64,000 nucleotides of DNA from Palsa-883 sp963847615 (GCA_963847615.1 CAWKAN010000012.1:62001-126000); one strand, 5' to 3'; positions 34,748 through 43,797 are shown, counted from the first letter of the stretch. The notes: generated from the letters alone by a model not told the origin. Translations and numbers: made by a program.

Positions 34748-34765
34748 TTGTCCACATGTCCACAG
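34748..34765. other. two overlapping DnaA-box-like sites
   Basis: TTGTCCACATGTCCACAG holds TTGTCCACA and ATGTCCACA, both close to the DnaA-box consensus TTWTNCACA. They lie in gene-free DNA between two MITE-like elements. No AT-rich region is beside them, so an origin role is not claimed. Confidence 0.3.
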
Positions 34766-34916
34766 GTGGGATCGGCGGTTGTTGCCACGCCATGCGTCCC
34801 TACCCCGGGCAGACGCGAGCGCTGCAGCGACAACCCATGCGCGGATCTATGGTATCGCCGCTGCGTCATACAATCGTCCGCAGGGCAGTTTGCGAATCCC
34901 TGATGGGACGGGTTTA

Positions 34917-35157
34917 ATACCGGCGGCCCGAATGATCGACTCTCCGGTCGTACCCGTATCGTCATGCCGGCCCCCGGGTCCGGCCGCAGGCCGGCCCGAG
35001 GACAGGCTCCGGCCGGCATCCACGACTTGCCTTCGTGCAGCAAGCAAAGTCGTGGATACCGGCCGGAGCCTGTCCTCGGGCCGGCCTGCGGCCGGACCCG
35101 GGGGCCGGCATGACGAGGGCGCGGCGCCGATGGGTCAATCCTTTCGCCGGCTGGTTT
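34917..35157. mobile_element. MITE-like hairpin element, copy 2
   Basis: Starts ATACCGGCGGCCCGAATGATCGACTC and ends GATGGGTCAATCCTTTCGCCGGCTGGTTT, an imperfect inverted pair. Between them (34961-35114) lies a near-perfect palindrome of about 154 bases with GTCATGCCGGCCCCCGGGTC at one end and its complement at the other. It is a longer version of copy 1 and would extrude as a large cruciform. No gene inside. Confidence 0.65.
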
Positions 35158-35221
35158 AAGACTCGGGGCACTGGTTTTCAACAATGGTCAGCGAAGGGGA
35201 TTTGTGAATGGGTGAAGATGG

Positions 35222-35314
35222 TCGCCAGCGGAGTTGCGGGCCGTGACTATCCTGACCGTTGGCGTTGGTCAGGGTGGTCGGTGTGGTTGCCAACCATCCC
35301 GCTGAGCGATTTTT
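35222..35314 (+). repeat. left arm of a 93-base inverted repeat pair
   Basis: The sequence from CCAGCGGAGTTGC through ACCATCCCGCTGAGC to a T-run is repeated in inverse orientation at 39191-39284 with only a few mismatches. The arms enclose about 3.9 kb with two IS elements and broken genes. Each arm ends in GCTGAGC plus T6, which could act as a terminator. Confidence 0.75.
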
Positions 35315-35349
35315 TGCAGAAGGTGAGCGGATCGCCTGATAGCGCTCGA

Positions 35350-36058
35350 TTAAGACGGTCGCGACAACACGCTGATCCAGTAGCCGTTGTGCCAGTCACT
35401 TTGCGCTCCGCGGCGATCGGGTTGTTCGTCGTTAAGCGATGTACGAATTTCGGCCGAAAAGTTGACGTGCAAGCCCAGATCAGCGATCGCCTTCCAGGTG
35501 GCATTGCGGGAAATCGGCCAATTCCAATCATCAACGATCTGCACGTAGCATGGTTTCAATGCTGATTGCGCTGTCATGATGCCGTCATATTGATCCTCAA
35601 ACTTATGCGGACCATCAAATAAGTACACATTGAATTCCGCCGAAACTCCGACCAAGGCTGCTGTAGTCAACCTTACGAAAATCCATTTCCAAAAAACTGA
35701 TGCGTGCCTTTCCTTTGAACTGTGCAAGGTGTTTGAAGAATTGCTCTGATGGGCCGCCAAACTGCGACCAATTATCAATCGCTATTGCATCAACGTCATT
35801 CCCGAAGACTGCGCTGCAAAGGGTCGAGCCGGCCCAACTGCCAACCTCCAGATAGTGAGGTGCGGGAAGCTGCTCGACGAGATTGTTGATGAAGCAACGG
35901 TATTTACGACCGGACATGCCAGGCATCCCCAGAACCTCTGGGCCTAACTTGGTCACACCAGCCAGGGCCTGGTCCAACGCCCGTCGAACGAGGTGCGTCA
36001 TCCCAGAGCTTCCACCAGTCGTAACCGATGTCTCTACCAATGTGATATGCGTGTCCAC
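35350..36058 (-). pseudogene. class I SAM-dependent methyltransferase-like protein, frameshifted
   Basis: The N-terminal part (from ATG 36058) reads SGRKYRCFINNLVEQLPAPHYLEVGSWAGSTLCSAVFGN, a motif-I SAM site (LEVGSWAGST), then AIAIDNWSQFGGP and FLEMDFRKVDYSSLG. Near 35640 the frame shifts and the protein continues as FNVYLFDGPHKFEDQYDGIMTA and VDDWNWPISRNATWKAI down to 35350. The order (motif I, acidic D-N-W, FDGPHxFED) is that of small-molecule or sugar methyltransferases of the Methyltransf_24 type. GC is clearly lower than in the flanks, suggesting transfer. One base in excess breaks it. Confidence 0.65.
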
Positions 36059-36241
36059 GCGTTTCGTCCCAGTTCACTCTGTCCTCAGATTAGTGGTCCA
36101 GAATGAGCGTGCGGGCAAGCCCTTCGTCAGGGCACTGCGGTTCCCGCTCACCGTCTTAAAAAAAGGCAATTATATAGGTGACAAACGTGGCGCAAGATGT
36201 AGTATCCGAGCCGCGTGACAGGCTCGGCGGGGAGGATAAAC

Positions 36242-36425
36242 TCAAAAATAGCCGCCTTCCAACGTCTCGATGGCGCTGCCAACAAGATTGGTAAGGCTAT
36301 GAAGCGTTGGAATAACCGACTGCCCTTCGAAAAACTCTCCATTTCCGAAGAGTACATCAAAGGCAGGTTGGCCGTGGTTTGTTATTTCTATCCGGCCAGG
36401 GACTCCGAATGCGCGGAATCGCCCG
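36242..36425 (-). pseudogene. 3' fragment of a gene interrupted by the IS4-type element
   Basis: About 60 codons in frame up to a stop at 36242: FGVPGRIEITNHGQPAFDVL, FGNGEFFEGQSVIPTLHSLT, NLVGSAIETLEGGYF. The reading frame is cut exactly at the IS end (36426). The matching 5' fragment lies on the other side of the IS at 37801-37889. Together they resemble an uncharacterised family starting SNRFxSARLKIxRA with a conserved end of this kind. The middle (~150 residues expected) is missing. Confidence 0.55.
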
Positions 36426-37800
36426 TGCCCTCACCCATCCCCTCATTTCCACGCTGAGTGCGCTGGGTAACAAGAGAATTGGGCGGCGCTGCGTGGCTTT
36501 CTGAAAAGAACCCAGACCGGCCTGTCTGGATTCGCATTGCGTCGCAGGTCACGTGTTGGTTGCCTCAAGCCCACCGTTGGCGAATCTCCCCGCATGCAAC
36601 ACGATTCGCGGGGCAAGTGATGAAACCGAACCGGACCCTCTGCTTCGATGAAGTGCACGGCTTCCTGACCGGCCTGTTCGACGGCGACCTGCACGCCAAG
36701 CGCGTCCTGTCGTTGGCCAACGCCACGCTCGGCGTCATCACGACCGCGTCCCTGGCGGTCAATACGATCGGTCAGGGCCTCGCCCTGGCACGCGGCCTGG
36801 TGACCAAGCATGCGATCACGCAGGTGGACCGGCTGCTGTCCAACCAAGGGATCGATGTTGACGCTGCACTGCGTCACTGGGTCCCCTACGTGGTGGGACC
36901 TCGCAGCAGCAGCAACGTGGCGATGGACTGGACCGACTTCGACGCGGACCGGCAGGCCACCATCATGCTCTCGCTGCTGACCCGCCACGGAAGGGCGACG
37001 CCGCTGGTGTGGCTCACGGTGGAGACCGCCACCCTGAAGAACCATCGCAACGAATATGAATATCAGGTGCTGGTCCGCCTGGCCGACGCCCTGCCGGCGG
37101 ACATCACGGTGTGCATTGTGGCCGATCGCGGCTTCGGCGATCAGAAGCTCTACCGGGTGCTGAGCAATGAACTGGAGTTCGACTACGTCATCCGCTTCCG
37201 CGGCAATATCGCGGTGACTGCCACGGACGGCGAGGTGCGCACCGCCGCTGCCTGGGTCGGGCCCGGCGGATGCGCGCGCGTGCTGCGCGGTGCCCGGGTG
37301 ACGGCCGAGCGCTATCGGGTCGGCACCGTGCTGTGCGTGCAGGACAAGGCGATGAAGCAGGCTTGGTGCCTGGCCACCAGCAGCACCAAGGCGACGGCAA
37401 GGGCTTTGATGAGCCTTTACGGCAAGCGCTGGGGCATCGAGTGTGGGTTCCGCGATACCAAGGATCTGCGCTTCGGCATGGGCTTGGGATCGATCCACGT
37501 CAGCACCCCCGGCCGGCGGGATCGTCTGTGGCTATTGAACGCTCTGGCCATCGCCCTGCTGACACTGCTCGGGGCAGCGGGGGAAGCACTCGGTTATGAT
37601 CGATACCTCAAGTCAAACACATCCAAGAAGCGCACCCATTCGCTGTTCCGCCAGGGCTGTATGCTCTACGAGTTGATCCCCACCATGCCGGAGTTGCGGT
37701 TGCTGCCGCTGATCGACCGGTTCGCTGCCATGCTCGCTCAACTCCCGGTCTTTGCCGATACTTTCGGGGCCGTTTGAAAATGAGGGGAGTCGTGAGGGCA
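36426..37800 (+). mobile_element. IS4-type insertion sequence, complete
   Basis: 1375 bases bounded by 23-base imperfect inverted repeats: the left end TGCCCTCACCCATCCCCTCA and the complement of the right end TGCCCTCACGACTCCCCTCA. It carries one transposase gene. No flanking target duplication is visible, in line with an adjacent deletion of the host gene whose two ends remain on either side. Confidence 0.8.
36620..37777 (+). CDS. IS4-family transposase
   Basis: A 385-residue DDE transposase from ATG 36620. The catalytic core is visible as VAMDWTDFDADRQ (first Asp), VCIVADRGFGDQKLYRVL (second Asp, in the D-R-G-F-G block) and YGKRWGIECGFRDTKDLRFG (the Y-x2-R-W-x-I-E-x2-F-x6-K block with the catalytic Glu, typical of IS4). 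The gene seems intact. The extra upstream in-frame codons to 36458 cross the IS left region and are not needed. Confidence 0.92.
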   Translation: MKPNRTLCFDEVHGFLTGLFDGDLHAKRVLSLANATLGVITTASLAVNTIGQGLALARGLVTKHAITQVDRLLSNQGIDVDAALRHWVPYVVGPRSSSNVAMDWTDFDADRQATIMLSLLTRHGRATPLVWLTVETATLKNHRNEYEYQVLVRLADALPADITVCIVADRGFGDQKLYRVLSNELEFDYVIRFRGNIAVTATDGEVRTAAAWVGPGGCARVLRGARVTAERYRVGTVLCVQDKAMKQAWCLATSSTKATARALMSLYGKRWGIECGFRDTKDLRFGMGLGSIHVSTPGRRDRLWLLNALAIALLTLLGAAGEALGYDRYLKSNTSKKRTHSLFRQGCMLYELIPTMPELRLLPLIDRFAAMLAQLPVFADTFGAV

Positions 37801-37889
37801 ACCTCTTGAGTCAGACCAAACTGCAGCTCATTGATGTGGCCTATGGCCCGACCGATTTTTAGCCGCGCAGAATCAAAGCGATTACTCAC
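37801..37889 (-). pseudogene. 5' fragment of the gene interrupted by the IS4-type element
   Basis: From a GTG at 37889: SNRFDSARLKIGRAIGHINE, LQFGLTQE, then the frame meets the IS end at 37800. This is the N-terminus of the same hypothetical family whose C-terminus remains at 36242-36425. GTG at 37916 is an alternative start. Confidence 0.5.
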
Positions 37890-37936
37890 AGCTTTCGCTC
37901 CTAGGTTGGTTGGCACCGCCGAGAATAGCGAACGGC

Positions 37937-37964
37937 GGGGCGGGAGTCTCCGGGTTCCCGCCCC
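37937..37964. terminator. GGGGCGGGA/TCCCGCCCC hairpin
   Basis: A nine-base GC stem with a ten-base loop just upstream of the IS1595 small ORF. It may be part of the IS end or block read-through. There is no T-tract, so it would not be a classical intrinsic terminator. Confidence 0.35.
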
Positions 37965-37990
37965 TCCCTGAATTGTGCTAGACTGACGCC

Positions 37991-38194
37991 ATGACAGACC
38001 GAACGGCCGACCCCCTGCGGGGCATATCGGACACCGAGCAAGGCATTATGGCCCGGTTGCTACGCATGGCGCCCGAGCAGCAGAAGGCCGCGCCTAAACC
38101 CACCACTGGGCAAGGAGAGGCCCAACGACGGCGGCGAGCGCGGGAACGAGACGCCTCGCGCGCCAGCGCAGAAACGCCACCGCAAGCGACCTAA
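37991..38194 (+). CDS. small IS1595-associated passenger ORF
   Basis: A 67-residue hydrophilic protein (MTDRTADPLRGISDTEQGIM, ARLLRMAPEQQKAAPKPTT). Short proteins with this MARLLxMxPEQQKAAPKP pattern accompany IS1595-family transposases in alphaproteobacteria (recall of the family, not a search). It runs convergent with and overlaps the transposase end by four bases. Function unknown. Confidence 0.6.
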   Translation: MTDRTADPLRGISDTEQGIMARLLRMAPEQQKAAPKPTTGQGEAQRRRRARERDASRASAETPPQAT

Positions 38195-39126
38195 ACGGGC
38201 GGGGCTCCGTCAGGCCGCCGATACATCAGCCGCTTGCCAGCCGCGCCACGAACCACCCGGGCCGCGCGTTCGGCATCGTCAACGCCAAGGCGGGTGCGCG
38301 TGTTGTAACGAAAATCGAACTCGGCAACGTAGCGGTGCAAGTGGGCCTCTGAGCAGTGCTGGTAGATGCCCTTCATGCCGCGCTTGAACACGGAGTAGAA
38401 GCCTTCCAGCGTATTTGTGTGAACATCGCCACGCACGTATTCGCCCGTGCCATGCGTCACGAAGTCATGTGCCGCAAAGTGCTTGTTCAGATGGGCATCC
38501 TGGCCGGCTTCGTCGGTCATCACATGCGAGCCGGGCGCGACATGCACCTTGATAATGGGTAGCAGATCGGCAGCGGCAGTGCCGGAGACGTGGAACGAAC
38601 GGGCGTTGCCGCCTTCCGGGCGACGTTCGATCAGAGTCATCACGGCGTGCTTATGGCCATACCCGCGACGCTTCGGCATGCCGGACTTCTTGCCGATGAA
38701 GGTCTCGTCGATCTCGACCGTCACGCCGTCGCCACCCATCGGGGTAAGGCTACCGTCGGTCATCGCCGCACGGATGCGATGCTCCATGAACCACGCGGTT
38801 TGATAGGTCACGCCAAGCATGCGGTGCATCTGGTGCGCCGACATGCCCTTCTTGCTGGACGCCATCAGATGAACGGCCAGCCACCACTTGGACAGCGGCA
38901 CCTTGGAACGCTCGAAAATCGTGCCGACCGTCACCGTGAACTGGCGCTTGCACTCGCCGCAGTAGTAAAGGCCGGGGCGCCCGGACGTGCCGGTCACCTT
39001 GCCGATCCGCTCAAGCGACTGGCAACGGGGGCAGCATGGGCCGAACGGCCACAGCACGGCTTCCATCGCTTCGCGGGCCGCGTCGTCATTGGTGAATGCG
39101 GGGGCTTGCAGATCGGCTTTGGCCAT
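38191..39126 (-). CDS. IS1595-family transposase
   Basis: A 311-residue transposase starting at ATG 39126 with ribosome site AGGAGAT. The N-terminal zinc ribbon has CCPRCQS and YYCGECKRQFTVTVGT. It is followed by the KVPLSKWWLAVHLMASSKKGMS helix and the DDE-type (ISXO2-like) core VTVEIDETFIGKK, DEAGQDAHLNKHF, HTNTLEGFYSVFKRGMKGIYQHCSEAHLHRYV, with an N/H-type final motif. The gene is complete. The outer ends of the IS could not be fixed by eye. A second, decayed member lies at 44.3-45.1 kb. Confidence 0.92.
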   Translation of the reverse strand: MAKADLQAPAFTNDDAAREAMEAVLWPFGPCCPRCQSLERIGKVTGTSGRPGLYYCGECKRQFTVTVGTIFERSKVPLSKWWLAVHLMASSKKGMSAHQMHRMLGVTYQTAWFMEHRIRAAMTDGSLTPMGGDGVTVEIDETFIGKKSGMPKRRGYGHKHAVMTLIERRPEGGNARSFHVSGTAAADLLPIIKVHVAPGSHVMTDEAGQDAHLNKHFAAHDFVTHGTGEYVRGDVHTNTLEGFYSVFKRGMKGIYQHCSEAHLHRYVAEFDFRYNTRTRLGVDDAERAARVVRGAAGKRLMYRRPDGAPPV

Positions 39127-39190
39127 CGGGGTATCTCCTATGACCGGCATTCTACCCCTTGCGGCGCGTTTGTTAACTAGATAACCGTCT

Positions 39191-39284
39191 TAAAAAAGGC
39201 TCAGCGGGATGGTTGCTGACCACACCGACCACCCTGACCAACGCCAACGGCCAGGATAGTCACGGCCTGCAACTCCGCTGGCAG
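39191..39284 (-). repeat. right arm of the 93-base inverted repeat pair
   Basis: Reverse complement of the arm at 35222-35314. The flanking ACCGTCTTAAAAAA (39184-39197) also occurs as a direct copy at 36150-36164 (ACCGTCTTAAAAAAA), next to the broken methyltransferase. The segment between the arms was probably assembled by several insertions or recombination between repeats. Confidence 0.75.
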
Positions 39285-39433
39285 CTCAACACAAAACAGC
39301 GAAGCGCCAGATATAGCGCGCTGCTCAGAATGATCCGCTAGCGGTTTGTCCGGCTCCGGCGGCGCCCCAGCCGATGCACGATCATGCCACGGCGCAGCGC
39401 CATCCCGCCGCATCCCTTCCACCCGGGCGCGCG

Positions 39434-40147
39434 CTACGCCGCGACAACCTCGCCGGCGACCACGCGACGCAACGCCCCGTCGCCGTCCAGCAGCAGCGCC
39501 CCATCGACGTCGAGTCCGGCAAACCGGCCGGCCTCGATGCGGCTGCCGATGCGCACCCCGACCCGCTCCCCCATCGCCGGACCGCGCGCCAGCCAGGCCG
39601 CGCGCGCGACCGCGAACCCGTGCGCCCGCCATTGCGCCAGATGCCGCTCCAGCGCCGCCAGCAGGCACGTCAGCACCGGCGCGGAGCCGGCGGCCGGCGC
39701 ACCGGCCTCGCGCAAACAGGTGACCGGATACGCCATCGCCGCCGGCGCCTGGGCGACGTTCACGCCGATGCCGATGACGGCGACGGCGTCCTCGACGATC
39801 TCGACCAGGATGCCGGCGATCTTGGCGCCGTCGACCAGCACGTCGTTCGGCCATTTCAGCCGGGCCCGCCCGCCGTGCAGCACCGCGTCCACCGCATCCG
39901 CCACGGCGAGCGCGGCGATGAAGCCAAGCTCGCTCAGCCGCGCGTGGGCCAGCCCCGGCCGCAGCAGGATGGAGGCATGCAGATTGCCTTCCGGGCTGGC
40001 CCAGCCGCGCCCATGCCGCCCGCGGCCCTGGGTCTGCCGGTCCGCCACCACCACCGTGCCGTCCGCCGCCCCGTCGCGCGCCAGCGCCCTGGCCGCGTCC
40101 ATCGTCGAGGCCAGCACGGCGTGACGCTGCACCGCGAAGCGTGGCAC
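39434..40147 (-). CDS. birA: biotin--[acetyl-CoA-carboxylase] ligase
   Basis: A 237-residue class I biotin protein ligase without the N-terminal DNA-binding domain. Visible are STMDAARALARDG, the ATP/biotin loop QTQGRGRHGRGW, GNLHASILLRP, LKWPNDVLVDGAKIAGILVE and GIGVNV. It makes biotinyl-AMP and attaches biotin to acetyl-CoA carboxylase and related enzymes. The stop of the upstream ridA gene overlaps its start codon region (40147), so the two are one transcript. Confidence 0.92.
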   Translation of the reverse strand: MPRFAVQRHAVLASTMDAARALARDGAADGTVVVADRQTQGRGRHGRGWASPEGNLHASILLRPGLAHARLSELGFIAALAVADAVDAVLHGGRARLKWPNDVLVDGAKIAGILVEIVEDAVAVIGIGVNVAQAPAAMAYPVTCLREAGAPAAGSAPVLTCLLAALERHLAQWRAHGFAVARAAWLARGPAMGERVGVRIGSRIEAGRFAGLDVDGALLLDGDGALRRVVAGEVVAA

Positions 40148-40542
40148 TACGCCAGCACCGCGATCGCGCTGATTTCGATCAGGTAGTCGGGGTGGGTGAA
40201 CTTGCTGACCTCGACCATGGTCGAGGCGGGCGGCGGATCCGGAAAGTAGCTCCGCCGCACCCGATGGATGATCGGGAAATGCTCCATGTTGCGGACATAA
40301 ACATCGACCCGGCAGATGTCGGCGAGCGTGCCGCCCGCTGCCTCGACCGCGGTCTTGAGGTTCTCGCAGACCTGGCGGGTCTGCGCCTCGATGTCGCCGA
40401 TGCCGGCGATGCCGCCGTCGGCGCGACGCGCCACCATGCCGGAGACGAACACCAGGCGGCCGCGCGCCTCGACGACGATGCCCTGGGAGAAATGGCCGCT
40501 CGGCTGGGCGAGGGCGGTCGAGACGATCGGCTCACGTGGCAT
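40147..40542 (-). CDS. RidA-family enamine/imine deaminase
   Basis: A 131-residue YjgF/YER057c/UK114 protein (FSQGIVVEARGRLVFVSGM, QTRQVCENLKTAVEAAGGTL, VDVYVRNMEHFPII, and the C-terminal IEISAIAVLA with the E-x-S/E-A-I-A block). The arginine that binds the carboxylate in RidA (R105 in E. coli) is not obvious; the block reads ASTMVEVSKF, so it may belong to a Rid subfamily of different substrate. It is the first gene of the ridA-birA pair. Confidence 0.85.
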   Translation of the reverse strand: MPREPIVSTALAQPSGHFSQGIVVEARGRLVFVSGMVARRADGGIAGIGDIEAQTRQVCENLKTAVEAAGGTLADICRVDVYVRNMEHFPIIHRVRRSYFPDPPPASTMVEVSKFTHPDYLIEISAIAVLA

Positions 40543-40612
40543 TGCGGCCCCCGCGCTGCTAGCGCGCTTGCTGCCCAGGGAAACCCGGGGCCGACCGCGC
40601 GCCTGACCGGAA

Positions 40613-41033
40613 CTCATAGCAGCCGCCCCCTGACTTCGCGAAGCAGGCCAGTCGGGTGAAGGAAAGCAAGGCCGGGGCTTTGCCCCGGACCCCACCAAGG
40701 GGCGCTGCCCCTTGGAACCCCGCCAAGGGCGGAGCCCTTGGAACCCCGGACTGGGCGTGTGGGGAGGGGAAGGGGGCGGGTGGGCCGGGTGTCGGTGCCG
40801 CCCCTCGCGAGGGGCGGCACCGACACCCGGCTCGCATGCCCCCTTCCCCTCCCCACACTCCCAGTCATGGAGTCCAGAGGCCGCTGCCGGCGCCTGCCCC
40901 CGGGCACTTGTCCCGGGGGGTGGGGGGTCCAGGGGGGCAACGCCCCCCTGGCGGGGTTCGCGGCGGAGCCCCGACCTTGCTTTCGTTCGTCCGAAGGCCC
41001 TGCTTCGCGAAGTCAGGGGGCGGCTGCTATGAG
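40613..41033. mobile_element. 421-base palindromic MITE-like element with 35-base perfect ends
   Basis: The ends CTCATAGCAGCCGCCCCCTG (40613) and CAGGGGGCGGCTGCTATGAG (ending 41033) are part of a perfect 35-base inverted repeat that includes TGACTTCGCGAAGCAGG. Inside are further GC hairpins, such as GTGTCGGTGCCGCCCCTCGC facing its complement near 40790-40830. No gene of its own. The right end covers the stop codon and last codons of rsmD, so the element supplies the gene's 3' end. Confidence 0.75.
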
Positions 41034-41617
41034 TCCCGGCCGGGCGTGGCAGCCCGCCAGATGGTGATCCGCGCGGCGCCATGGGCTCGCTCGGCCAGCC
41101 GCTCGGCCGGCGGTTCGAGGCGGAACGCCGGTTCGCCGCGCGCCGTCTCGGCGACGATCAGCGCGCCGGCTGCAATCCACCCGCCCGCCGTCAGCTGCGC
41201 CAGGGCGCGGGGCACCAGCTCGCCGCCATAGGGCGGATCGAGGAAGACCAGCGAGCCCGCCATCGCACCCGGCGCGACCCGCGCGGCCACCGCCAAGGCA
41301 TCGGCGGCCAGCACGGCGGTGCGGCCCTCGGCCCGCAGCGCCGCGATATTGGCGCGCAGCGCGGCCAGCGCGGCGCGGTCGTGTTCGATGAAGGTGGCGA
41401 AGGCGGCGCCGCGCGACAGGGCTTCCAGCCCCAGCGCGCCGGTGCCGGCGAACACGTCCAGCACCTGCGCGCCCTCGATCGCCGCGCGCCCGCCCCAGGG
41501 CGCATGCAACAGCATGTCGAACAGCGCCTGGCGCACTCGGTCGGCGGTGGGACGCGTGGCGTCCCCCGGCGGCGCAAGCAGCGCCCGGCCGCGCCAGGTG
41601 CCGGCGACGATGCGCAT
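41027..41617 (-). CDS. rsmD: 16S rRNA (guanine(966)-N(2))-methyltransferase RsmD
   Basis: A 196-residue RsmD: MRIVAGTWRGRALLAPPGDATRPTADRVRQALFDML at the start, SAM motif VLDVFAGTGALGLEALSRGA, ATFIEHDRAAL, and the catalytic (D)PPY block LVFLDPPYGGEL. It methylates G966 of 16S rRNA in assembled small subunits. The extreme C-terminus (TPGRDS) is read from the end of the adjacent palindromic element. Confidence 0.94.
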   Translation of the reverse strand: MRIVAGTWRGRALLAPPGDATRPTADRVRQALFDMLLHAPWGGRAAIEGAQVLDVFAGTGALGLEALSRGAAFATFIEHDRAALAALRANIAALRAEGRTAVLAADALAVAARVAPGAMAGSLVFLDPPYGGELVPRALAQLTAGGWIAAGALIVAETARGEPAFRLEPPAERLAERAHGAARITIWRAATPGRDS

Positions 41618-41644
41618 CAGTTTCGCCCCATCGGCCTGGCCGCG

Positions 41645-42372
<728 letters not shown>

Positions 42373-42385
<13 letters not shown>

Positions 42386-43089
42386 GCCGCGATGAAGGCC
42401 TCGAAGATGCGGCGGTCGCCGGGGTCGATGAAGAACTCCGGGTGCCACTGCACGCCGAGGCAGAACCGGTAGCGCGCGTCCTCCAGCCCTTCGATCACCG
42501 TGTCGGGTGCCACGGCGTTCACTACCGCATGCGGGCCAGGCGCGCGCACCGCCTGATGATGCGCCGAGTTCACCTGCATCTCCGCCGCGCCGACGATGCG
42601 GTGCAGCAACGTGCCCGGCACCACCGCGACCGGATGGCCCGGCTCGTGGCGCGGGTTGGGCTGCTCGTGCTCCAGCGCGTCGGCCACGCTGTCGGGGATG
42701 TGCTGCACCAGCGAGCCGCCGAGCGCCACCGCCAGAAGCTGCTCGCCGCCGCAGATGCCCAGCACCGGCAGGTCGCGCGCCAGCGCCCCCTGGGTCAGCG
42801 CCAGCTCGGCTTCGGTGCGCCCCGCCTTCAGCGTCACCGTCGCGTGCCGCTCGCCGTCGCCGTACAGCGCCGGATCGACGTCGAAGGCGCCGCCGGTCAC
42901 CACCAGCGCGTCGATCCGGTCGAGGTAATCCCCCGCCAGCGCCGCGCCGTGCGGCAGCGCCACCGGCAGCCCGCCGGCGGCGACGATCGCCTCGGCGTAA
43001 TTCTGCCGCAGCGCATACCAGGGGTATTTCGAGTAGCCGCCGGGCTGTTCGGCATCCAGTGTCACGCCGATGATGGGTCGTTTGGCCAT
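42373..43089 (-). CDS. gamma-glutamyl-gamma-aminobutyrate hydrolase-like class I amidotransferase
   Basis: A 238-residue Peptidase C26/PuuD-type enzyme: PIIGVTLDAEQPGGYSKYPW, ALVVTGGAFDVDPALYG, the nucleophile Cys in LGICGGEQLLAVALGGSLVQ, NSAHHQAVRAPG and the His-Glu pair in GVQWHPEFF. It hydrolyses gamma-glutamyl amides such as gamma-Glu-GABA in putrescine breakdown or related compounds. No other puu genes are present. Confidence 0.87.
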
Positions 43090-43098
43090 GCGCGGTTG

Positions 43099-43674
43099 CT
43101 AGCCCGTTCCGCCGGGTCCGGGCAAGGACGGCAGCGGCGGGCGCGCGCCCTCCGGCACGCCGATCTGGTGTGCGTTCAGCGTCAGCGCGACCATGGCGTA
43201 GTAGCCGATCAGCGCGGTCAGCTCGACGATGCCGGCGGTGCCGTAGGATGCCAGGACGGTCCGGTAGCTGGCGTCGGTGGCATGGTGGTCGCGCAGCAGC
43301 TCGGTCGCGTAGTCGTGGATCGCCTGCTCGTCCGCCGCGGCGAACGCCGCACCGCCGTGACGCAGCGTCTCGATCGTCTGCGCCGACAGCCCGGCCTGGC
43401 GCGCCTCGGCCTCATGGGAGAACCATTCGAACTGGCAGTCCCAGAACCGGCCGACCAGCAGGATGACGAATTCGCGCAGCCGTGGCGGCAGGGTCGAGTT
43501 GAAGCGCAGCACCAGGCCGAGCGCCGACCACGCCTCGGCCAGCTCGGGGCGGTGCATCGCCGCCGCCAGCGGCCCGACCGGCGGCGAGCGGCGCGGGCCG
43601 TGCAGCATCGCGTCGTGGACCCGGCGCTGCGCGTCGGTCATGTTGGCCTCGGACACCAGCGGGATGCGGGGCAT
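43099..43674 (-). CDS. carboxymuconolactone decarboxylase-family (AhpD-like) protein
   Basis: 191 residues from ATG 43674 (ribosome site AGGAAACC). Helical AhpD/CMD fold: LRFNSTLPPRLREFVILLVGRFWDCQFEWFSHEAEARQAG and YGTAGIVELTALIGYYAMVALTLNAHQI. The usual C-x-x-C-x3-H redox motif (E-x-x-C-x-x-C) is reduced to WDCQFEWFSHE, with only one Cys, so peroxidase activity of the AhpD type is doubtful; a decarboxylase/isomerase-like role is possible. Confidence 0.82.
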   Translation of the reverse strand: MPRIPLVSEANMTDAQRRVHDAMLHGPRRSPPVGPLAAAMHRPELAEAWSALGLVLRFNSTLPPRLREFVILLVGRFWDCQFEWFSHEAEARQAGLSAQTIETLRHGGAAFAAADEQAIHDYATELLRDHHATDASYRTVLASYGTAGIVELTALIGYYAMVALTLNAHQIGVPEGARPPLPSLPGPGGTG

Positions 43675-43746
43675 GGGTTTCCTCCTGTCGCTTGATGCGT
43701 TGGCGCCAGCGTGCACCGATCCGCCGCGCCGCGCACGCCGGGGCTT

Positions 43747-43797
43747 GGGCGCATGACCAGGATGGGCGCATGACCAAGCTGGGCGCATGAGCAAGAT
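43747..43797 (+). repeat. three 17-base repeats at the tadA start
   Basis: Three head-to-tail copies of GGGCGCATGACCAAGAT (with small changes), each containing an ATG. Because the unit is 17 bases, the three ATGs are in three different frames; only the third (43787) opens tadA. Confidence 0.9.

Noticed and set aside
34508..35157. CRISPR array
   Set aside because: Repeats here are palindromic hairpins with different spacing and no regular spacer-repeat pattern; no cas gene occurs in the window.
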